From JAAYDY01 sp964500225 (lineage in GTDB: Bacteria > Planctomycetota > Phycisphaerae > FEN-1346 > JAACEH01), in assembly GCA_964500225.1 (NCBI GenBank), contig CAZCOA010000037.1, positions 1-29,168 of the forward strand: a stretch of DNA of 29,168 bases, in the 5' to 3' direction. The notes beneath the pieces are model-generated. The model saw nothing but the letters and a program-made list of their open reading frames with translations. It had not been told where the DNA came from and did no database searches. The position numbers and the translations under genes are program-made. Each line of letters begins with the position of its first letter. Positions within the stretch are counted from its first letter, which is position 1. Of the stretch, positions 23,889 through 29,168 are shown piece after piece.

Positions 23889-25027
23889 GCAAAACGCTCC
23901 TGAATACGTTGTCTCACAGCAGCCTCGATCTGGTCGGCCGAGGCTTTATACTCTTCGGGACCGCCGCCCATGGGATCCCGCGTGTCGCGACCGTCGGGAT
24001 CCAGCAGAAACGTCTTGTCGGCCGCATCCGGCACCAGCGACAGCACGGCCTCGCGATGCGATGACGTCATGCAGAACACGGCATCCGCCTCGCGAATCCG
24101 CTCGACCGATAACGGCGTCGTTCTGTGATCGTCCAAGCTGCCGCCGCGAGACCGTATCTCATCACGGGCTTCCTGGGAGGCCTCGCGCCCCGGAGGCGCG
24201 AACACGCCGGCCGACAGGATCTTGATGCCGTGCTCGGTCTCCAACTGGTCCGGCCGACACCCCAGTCGCCGCGCCACCTCCATCCGAGCCAGGGCTGCCG
24301 CCATCGGACTGCGGCAACTGTTGCCCGTACACACAAACAGCAGTGTCGTGCTCAGCAGTTTCTCGAGATACCGCTGCGACAGAACTCCCTCGCGGACCAC
24401 GGTCCACTGATCGCCCCGAACGCGGACAATAGTGCTCGCGGCGGCATAGCGAGTCGTTCCGGCATCGACAATCAGCGGCACGCGACCATTCATATCACGA
24501 GCGGCCGCGACGGCATCGTAGGGCGGCGGATTGCCCATCACGTTGGCACTGGACGCCACCACGGGCACCCCCGCCATCCGCAGAATCCGCGTGGCGATAT
24601 CATGGGCCGGACACCGGATGCCCACCGTCTCCTCGTGGTACACCAACTCAGGGATCGGGGGCGCAATGGTCGGCGCCCTGCTCTTCCACAGTTGCGGATC
24701 GAACACCCGCGGCGCATCGAGAATCAACGTCAGGGGCCCCGGCCACGTCTTGCGCAGGAACCGCCTTGCCACGCGGGATACATGGTCAACGTAAGCCTCT
24801 GCGTCTGAAGCACTTGCCACATGCACCGTAAACGGTTTGCGCTCGGGGCGGCCCTTGACCAGACGCAACGCGTCTATCGCCTCGCGACTGGCTGCCGAGG
24901 CGCCCACGCCGTACACCGTTTCCGTGGGAAAGACCACTACCTGGCCATCATGCAGCAACTCGGCAGCCTGGCGACAGATTTCGTCGATGTTGCTTTCCTG
25001 CGAACATTTGGCAATGCGAGTCTGCAT
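23885..25027 (-). CDS. Sua5/TsaC-like protein fused to a low-molecular-weight phosphatase
   Basis: The protein has 380 residues from the ATG at 25027; the GGGAGGA site lies about 15 bases upstream, longer than ideal, and no other in-frame start fits. Residues 12-200 are a Sua5/YrdC/TsaC domain (VVVFPTETVYGVGASA, VKGRPERKPFTVHV, WPGPLTLIL, VASSANVMG), which makes threonylcarbamoyl-AMP for the t6A tRNA modification. Residues 228-380 are a complete low-molecular-weight protein phosphatase: P-loop C233-TGNSCRS with R239, and catalytic D351 in RDPMGGGPEEY. In Bacillus the separate genes ywlC (Sua5), ywlE (protein-arginine phosphatase) and ywlF (rpiB) are neighbours; here the first two are one gene followed by rpiB. 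The phosphatase could act on phospho-arginine or phospho-tyrosine. Confidence 0.92.
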   Translation of the reverse strand: MQTRIAKCSQESNIDEICRQAAELLHDGQVVVFPTETVYGVGASAASREAIDALRLVKGRPERKPFTVHVASASDAEAYVDHVSRVARRFLRKTWPGPLTLILDAPRVFDPQLWKSRAPTIAPPIPELVYHEETVGIRCPAHDIATRILRMAGVPVVASSANVMGNPPPYDAVAAARDMNGRVPLIVDAGTTRYAAASTIVRVRGDQWTVVREGVLSQRYLEKLLSTTLLFVCTGNSCRSPMAAALARMEVARRLGCRPDQLETEHGIKILSAGVFAPPGREASQEARDEIRSRGGSLDDHRTTPLSVERIREADAVFCMTSSHREAVLSLVPDAADKTFLLDPDGRDTRDPMGGGPEEYKASADQIEAAVRQRIQERFA

Positions 25028-25078
25028 GTGGCTACAATCACATCCTCCCTGAAAAACGGCGTGTGGACTTCGGGGACC

Positions 25079-25107
25079 ATTTAACTGGAAAAACCAAACC
25101 GGGTCAA
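25079..25107 (-). promoter_or_regulatory. Promoter of the Sua5-phosphatase/rpiB operon
   Basis: On the minus strand TTGACC (25107-25102), a 17-base spacer and TTAAAT (25084-25079). Transcription would start near 25072, leaving a leader of about 45 bases with the GGGAGGA site. Confidence 0.5.
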
Positions 25108-25403
25108 GGCCAATCACAGTCAACCACAATTTGAGGCCCCTCAGGAAGGCCTATGGGGTCCGGTTGCGTGTCCCCCAAGACTTTGGGCAAATGCTCTGGT
25201 GTATTTTGCCTCCGGCGGAACTCTTTCCGTCCTCAGGCGTTGAACACTTGTCCCCATCCCGGAGAAAGCATCCTGCGGGAAAGCTACAGAATTAACACCG
25301 ACCCCTGACGGCATCGGCGACTGTCGCCTTGCCACGACAGGGCGCACTTTTTTCAGCCGAGGGTTACCACGCTCGGCAGTCCTTGGAGGAGTACGGGAGT
25401 TCC
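25108..25403. other. Intergenic region upstream of the symporter
   Basis: Apart from the minus-strand promoter at its left edge I see no gene and no convincing plus-strand promoter. Two small dyads are present: GGCGAC-T-GTCGCC near 25317-25329, and GCCGAG/CTCGGC with a 10-base loop near 25358-25379, just before the ribosome sites GGAGGAG (25385-25391) and GGGAG (25395-25399). Confidence 0.5.
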
Positions 25404-26882
25404 ATGACTGAAACGAACACAGATGCCACGAAGCCACCGGTCCCGCCGACTCCGAACGCCAAGCCAGCCGGCGACGACATTGAGCCACAGAAAACGGCGG
25501 CGAAGGACAAGGTCCCGGTACTGGAGAAGGTTGCCTACGGCCTCGGATCGGGCAGTTTTCAGGTAGCCACCGACGGAGTTCGCGGCAATCTGGCCAATGA
25601 CGTCTTCAATGTCACCCTTCACGTTAATCCCACGCTGATCGGCCTCGTGCTGACGCTTTACCGCTTCTTCGACGCCCTGACCGACCCGCTGATGGGCAAG
25701 ATCTCGGACAACTTCCGCAGCCGCTTCGGCCGCCGCAAACCGTTCATCTTCGTCGGCTCGTTCCTGTCGGCCCTGGCGTTCATCATTGTCTGGCAAGTGC
25801 CGACCACCTGGAGCCACATGGCCATCATGCTCTACTTCATGCTGGCCCTGTTCTTCTTCGACATATGCAACACGATTCAGACGGTTCCCTATCACACGCT
25901 TGGCCTCGAGATGACCGCCGACTATCACGAGCGCACGAGCATTTCAGGATACAAGATGTTCTTCAGTTTCGGCTTCACTCTGCTGCTGCCGTGGGTCTTT
26001 AGAATCGCCCAGGCCGACTGCTTCCCGGACACCATGTCCGGCGTACGGTATCTGAGTTACTTTGTGGCGATCCTGGTCGTCGTGGGCGGCGTGCTGCCGG
26101 CGATCTTCGTCAAGGAACGCTACTACCACATTGCCCAGAAACAGGCCAAGATCAGCTTCTGGAAAGGCATGAAACTGACGTTCGCGAACCGGCCGTTCCA
26201 GTTGCTAACGGCCGTCCTGCTGCTGGGCGGCATTGGCGGCGGCATGGTGGGCATATTCTCCCGCTACATCATCTACTACTACATTTTCAACGGCGACACC
26301 AAGGAAGGCGCGTGGTTGGCCGCCCTCGCCGCCAATGTGTCGCAAGTCGTCGCGCTTGTTTCGGTCCCGTTGATGACACTGCTTTCCAAGAAAGTCGGCA
26401 AGGTGCGCACCCTCAAGGGCCTCATCGTACTCGGCATTATCGGATCGCTGTCTTCACTGATCTTCTACAACAAGACGTTTCCGTTCCTCCTGCTGGGATC
26501 GTCGATCATCGGCGCCCCCATGGCTGCGGGCTACTGGACGATCACTGGTTCCATGAAGGCCGATATCTGCGACGACGACGAGTTGAAGCACGGCATGCGC
26601 CGCGAAGGCATGTTCGGCTCCATCGGCAACTGGGTGATCAAGACGGCTCTCTCTCTAACCTCGCTCTTGGCCGGCAGCATGCTCAACTTCACCGGCTTCG
26701 ATGCCGCTCTTGAGGGCAGCCAGCCCCCAGCCGCACTATTGAAAATGCGAGTCCTTTACGCCGTGGTGCCCGCCGTCTTCAGCACCGCAGCCCTGATCGT
26801 GCTCCACTACTACCCGCTGAACGAGCGTCGCATGGCCGAGATTCGCCGTGAATTGGAGGCACGCCGCAGCAGCGTGGTCTGA
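25404..26882 (+). CDS. MFS transporter, GPH family sugar:cation symporter
   Basis: The protein has 492 residues. ATG 25404 has GGGAG four bases upstream and GGAGGAG twelve bases upstream; the longer in-frame start at 25329 is less likely. A hydrophilic Pro/Thr/Lys-rich N-terminal tail of about 40 residues precedes about twelve membrane segments. Family marks of the glycoside-pentoside-hexuronide symporters are YGLGSGSFQVATDG, FFDALTDPLMGKISDNF with RFGRRKPFIF, PYHTLGLEMTADYHERTSIS, and ADICDDDELKHGMRREGMF in the second half. It probably takes up a sugar or glycoside with H+ or Na+; the substrate cannot be told. It stands alone, with divergent genes on the left and a bidirectional terminator on the right. 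Confidence 0.9.
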   Translation: MTETNTDATKPPVPPTPNAKPAGDDIEPQKTAAKDKVPVLEKVAYGLGSGSFQVATDGVRGNLANDVFNVTLHVNPTLIGLVLTLYRFFDALTDPLMGKISDNFRSRFGRRKPFIFVGSFLSALAFIIVWQVPTTWSHMAIMLYFMLALFFFDICNTIQTVPYHTLGLEMTADYHERTSISGYKMFFSFGFTLLLPWVFRIAQADCFPDTMSGVRYLSYFVAILVVVGGVLPAIFVKERYYHIAQKQAKISFWKGMKLTFANRPFQLLTAVLLLGGIGGGMVGIFSRYIIYYYIFNGDTKEGAWLAALAANVSQVVALVSVPLMTLLSKKVGKVRTLKGLIVLGIIGSLSSLIFYNKTFPFLLLGSSIIGAPMAAGYWTITGSMKADICDDDELKHGMRREGMFGSIGNWVIKTALSLTSLLAGSMLNFTGFDAALEGSQPPAALLKMRVLYAVVPAVFSTAALIVLHYYPLNERRMAEIRRELEARRSSVV

Positions 26883-26924
26883 TCCGTTACAGACAAGGCA
26901 CAGCACGCAGAACCGAACAACACA

Positions 26925-26964
26925 AACAAACGCCGGTCGCCCCCAAGGGCAACCGGCGTTTGTT
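26925..26964. terminator. Bidirectional terminator between the symporter and rho
   Basis: AACAAACGCCGGT (26925-26937) pairs perfectly with ACCGGCGTTTGTT (26952-26964). An inner GCCC/GGGC pair tightens the loop. T-rich tracts follow on both strands (TTTGTTGCTTTC on plus, GTTTGTTTGTGTTG on minus), so it can serve both converging genes. Confidence 0.85.
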
Positions 26965-27210
26965 GCTTTCAAGGGAGCGGACACAGGCCTGGCCCCCTCC
27001 CCTTGACCTGCCCCCCATCTTCTGCGTACGAGTCAAGGCCATTGTCTGGCCGTGTGCCGGACTCCGCCTCGGCCTTCGGGGCACACCGGGGTCAACGTTT
27101 CACGCCCCTGAAGTCCATCACTCAGAGCAAACCCAAAACAGGGGCCCACACAACGTCAGCCGAGATTTTCACGTCTCTTGGACCAGAACACGGGGGGGCA
27201 GATCAGCCTG
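26965..27210. other. Gap between terminator and rho stop
   Basis: The 246 bases hold no gene that I can support. A 7-base dyad GTGTGCC/GGCACAC lies near 27052-27086. Nothing else is evident. Confidence 0.5.
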
Positions 27211-28344
27211 CTAGAGCGATCCCCTGCCGGAACTCAGGAATGCCAGCAATTCGCCATTCGTGGGGTGTTTGGCCATAAGCTTCAGGAGCCCCTCCATGGC
27301 AGCAATGGGCTTCATGTCCGTCAGCACACGGCGAAGCGCGAACCGTTGCTTCAACTGCTCGGCCGGGAAAAGAAGCTCCTCCTTGCGGGTACCGGACCGC
27401 GGCACGTCGATAGCCGGATAGACGCGCCGATCAGCCATGTCACGATCCAGGATGATCTCCATGTTCCCCGTACCTTTGAACTCCTGAAAGATGAGTTCGT
27501 CCATGCGGCTGCCCGTGTCGATCAGGCATGTTGCCAGGATTGTCAGGCTGCCGCCACCTTCGATCTTTCGGGCGGCGCCAAACATGCGTTTGGGTTCTTG
27601 AAGTGCGTTAATGTCCACGCCGCCGGACATCACGCGACCGCTGTTGACCGTCTTGTTGAAGGCACGGCCAAGCCGCGTGAGCGAATCCAGCAGAATCACC
27701 ACATCCTTGCCGTACTCGACCAGCCGCTTGGCCATCGCCACCCCCATCCGCGACACGCGCACGTGCTGGTCGGTGTCCTGATCGTTCGACGAGGCCAATA
27801 CCATCGCTCGCGTCGCGGCGCGGAAGTGCGTGACCTCCTCCGGGCGCTCGTCCACGAGCATCACAATCAACACACACTCCGGATGGTTCTGCTGAATGGC
27901 CAGGGCCATTTGCTCCAGCATGATCGTTTTGCCGCTGCGGGGCGGTGCCACGATCAGGCCCCGCTGGCCCTTGCCGATGGGCGTAATCAGATCGATGACT
28001 CGCGTCAGGTAGGCGTCGCTTACTGTCTCAAACGTCAGAGGTTCAGTCGGATCGACGACAACACCGTCTTCGAACGGCTGAAGCTCACAGAACACTGCCG
28101 GATCCTGGCCGTTGACGGCCGTAATATCCCGCAGTTGCGGCGCCGGGCCCCTGCGGCTACTCTCGACAGGCCCCTCGACGGTCAACCCTTCGCGCAACCT
28201 ATACCGCTGGACAAGTCGCTCCGGAACGATACAGTCCATTGCGCTGGGGCGAAAACCTCGCTTGGGATCTCTCAGATGGCCGGCGTTCTTCTTGGGCGGC
28301 AACTCCAGAATGCCGCTGACGGTGCTGGTCGCCGTCGATGTCAT
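27211..28344 (-). CDS. rho: Transcription termination factor Rho
   Basis: The 377-residue protein starts at the ATG at 28344, with GAGAGGA just upstream. Rho is a hexameric RNA-dependent ATPase that ends transcription. Residues 8-60 are the RNA-binding OB part (SGILELPPKKNAGHLRDP, VPERLVQRYRLREGLTVEG). The ATPase carries Walker A APPRSGKT (133-140), VLIVMLVDERPEEV, DSLTRLGRAFN and the RNA-contacting loop NSGRVMSGGVD. Compared with E. coli (419 residues) it lacks the N-terminal helical bundle and has RS where E. coli has KA in the P-loop (APPKAGKT). It lies downstream of the rrn operon on the same strand, separated by that operon's terminator. Confidence 0.97.
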   Translation of the reverse strand: MTSTATSTVSGILELPPKKNAGHLRDPKRGFRPSAMDCIVPERLVQRYRLREGLTVEGPVESSRRGPAPQLRDITAVNGQDPAVFCELQPFEDGVVVDPTEPLTFETVSDAYLTRVIDLITPIGKGQRGLIVAPPRSGKTIMLEQMALAIQQNHPECVLIVMLVDERPEEVTHFRAATRAMVLASSNDQDTDQHVRVSRMGVAMAKRLVEYGKDVVILLDSLTRLGRAFNKTVNSGRVMSGGVDINALQEPKRMFGAARKIEGGGSLTILATCLIDTGSRMDELIFQEFKGTGNMEIILDRDMADRRVYPAIDVPRSGTRKEELLFPAEQLKQRFALRRVLTDMKPIAAMEGLLKLMAKHPTNGELLAFLSSGRGSL

Positions 28345-28520
28345 CGCGTCCTCTCAGACTTCTGTGTGATGGAACGTACAGACGGAGTGTCAATCAGCGG
28401 ATTGTAACGCCAACACCTCCGACCGCCAATGGATTTTCGAAAAAAGCTGAGCTTCCGTAGACGCTCCTTGCGGCCGCGTTGCCAGCCTGCTCCTGTCGTC
28501 AGTTGGCGTCGCACCGGACG

Positions 28521-28558
28521 AAATGAAAAGAGCCTCGGTCCGTTGAAGACCGAGGCTC
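28521..28558 (-). terminator. Rho-independent terminator of the rRNA operon
   Basis: On the minus strand GAGCCTCGGTC (28558-28548) pairs perfectly with GACCGAGGCTC (28540-28530) around a 7-base loop, followed by TTTTCATTT. It lies 13 bases after the 5S rRNA. Confidence 0.92.
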
Positions 28559-28570
28559 AAGGAAGATAAT

Positions 28571-28680
28571 TCCCGGCGGTCACCTACTTTCGCGTTTGTT
28601 GCACTATCATCGGCCGAAACGGGCTTAACGGCTGAGTTCGGAATGGGATCAGGTGTTTCCCCGTCCGTATCGCCGCCGGA
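28571..28680 (-). rRNA. rrf: 5S ribosomal RNA
   Basis: The minus strand carries the 5S core GGGGAAACACCTGATCCCAT, TCCGAACTCAGCCGTTAAGC and GCGAAAGTAGGTGACC. Ends are set by pairing of TCCGGCGG with CCGCCGGGA; the true ends may differ by a few bases. Confidence 0.96.
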
Positions 28681-28824
28681 AAATTCGTTACCGGGGCCCT
28701 CCGTGCGGAAGTCGAGCCCGGCGGTAGTCAGAAAGAACAGGGCGTTGGCGTCCCTTTGACAATTCAATAGCGAAACAGCGTGGTGCGGCTTTCGCGCGAT
28801 GCGTGCGAAGAGACAACAACAAAT
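28681..28824 (-). other. 23S-5S internal transcribed spacer
   Basis: These 144 bases between the 23S and 5S genes hold no tRNA and no other gene. Processing stems at the ends are expected. Confidence 0.7.
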
Positions 28825-29168
28825 GTGGTCAAGTGATCGACCATTAGTACGGGTTAGCTAAGCACATTTCTGTGCGTACACCTCCCGCCTATCAACCTGG
28901 TAGTCTTCCAGGGGTCTCTCGTCCCCGAAGGGACATGGATACCTCGTCTTGATGAAGGCTTCACGCTTAGATGCTTTCAGCGTTTATCCGTTCCGAGCAT
29001 AGCTACCCAGCGGTGCCCTTGGCAGGACAACTGGTGCACCAGAGGCTCGTACTTCCTAATCCTCTCGTACTAAGGAAGTACCATCTCAAGTATCCTACGG
29101 CCACGGCAGATAGGGACCGACCTGGCACACGCCGCTCTGCACCCAACTCGCGTGCCACTTTAATCGGC
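28825..29168 (-). rRNA. rrl: 23S ribosomal RNA, 3' end (cut by window)
   Basis: The minus strand reads the conserved 3' part of 23S rRNA, including TAGTACGAGAGGATTAGGAA and TACTAATGGTCGATCACTTG near its end. The sarcin-ricin loop AGTACGAGAGGACC-like element is recognisable as AGTACGAGAGGATTAGG. The 3' end is placed where ACTTGACC would pair with the 5' end of 23S. The rest, and 16S, lie beyond the right edge. Confidence 0.96.

Noticed and set aside
24125..24808. 227-codon plus-strand open frame
   Set aside because: Antisense to the Sua5-phosphatase fusion; no domain or ribosome site.
28365..28393. Possible rho promoter on the minus strand
   Set aside because: The -35 box TTGACA (28393-28388) is perfect, but the hexamer at the right distance (ATCACA) is a poor -10, so it was not listed as a feature.
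28390..28767. 125-codon minus-strand open frame
   Set aside because: Runs through the 5S rRNA gene and the rrn terminator.

Overview
The window is a GC-rich bacterial chromosome segment, densely packed with genes and ending inside an rRNA operon. A planctomycete, perhaps of the Phycisphaerae, is the best guess. The reasons are a PEP-CTERM secreted protein, a GntR-helix/LacI-sensor hybrid regulator, LPS/Kdo genes with a giant LptC-like protein, and the coding style. This is inference; the partial 23S and the 5S rRNA at the right end would settle it.

Layout. (1) 1-7168, plus strand: an arsenic island. Its first half encodes envelope thiol-redox proteins: a Trx protein with two Cys4 modules, a membrane-anchored SurA-like/Trx fusion, an ArsF-like Trx-fold protein, an ArsG/CcdA-like membrane protein and a tandem universal stress protein with a Cys-rich linker. 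A textbook promoter (TTGACA-N17-TATACT) then drives arsR-arsC-acr3-arsM, which cover sensing, arsenate reduction, arsenite efflux and arsenite methylation. (2) 7226-11124, plus: a promoter followed by tldD-tldE (metalloprotease pair) and a zinc-dependent polyol-type dehydrogenase. (3) 11161-16757, minus: promoter, kdsD, kdsC and a 1087-residue LptC/OstA-like protein (Kdo synthesis and LPS transport), then a small secreted protein. (4) 16805-19585, plus: a GntR/LacI-type regulator, a 577-base intergenic region with a repeated AT-rich motif and a promoter, a PEP-CTERM protein and a strong terminator. (5) 19669-23263, plus: tRNA-Ser(GCU), hisI, and a TrkH/KtrA-type potassium uptake pair. (6) 23382-25107, minus: a Sua5-low-molecular-weight phosphatase fusion overlapping rpiB. 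(7) 25404-26882, plus: a GPH-type sugar symporter, ending at a bidirectional terminator shared with rho. (8) 27211-29168, minus: rho, the rrn terminator, 5S rRNA and the 3' end of 23S rRNA.

The most unusual parts are the thiol-redox block beside the classical ars operon, the giant LptC/OstA protein, and the Sua5-phosphatase fusion next to rpiB. The fusion preserves as one gene the neighbourhood ywlC-ywlE-ywlF known from Bacillus. All functions are read from sequence motifs by eye; no database search was run.
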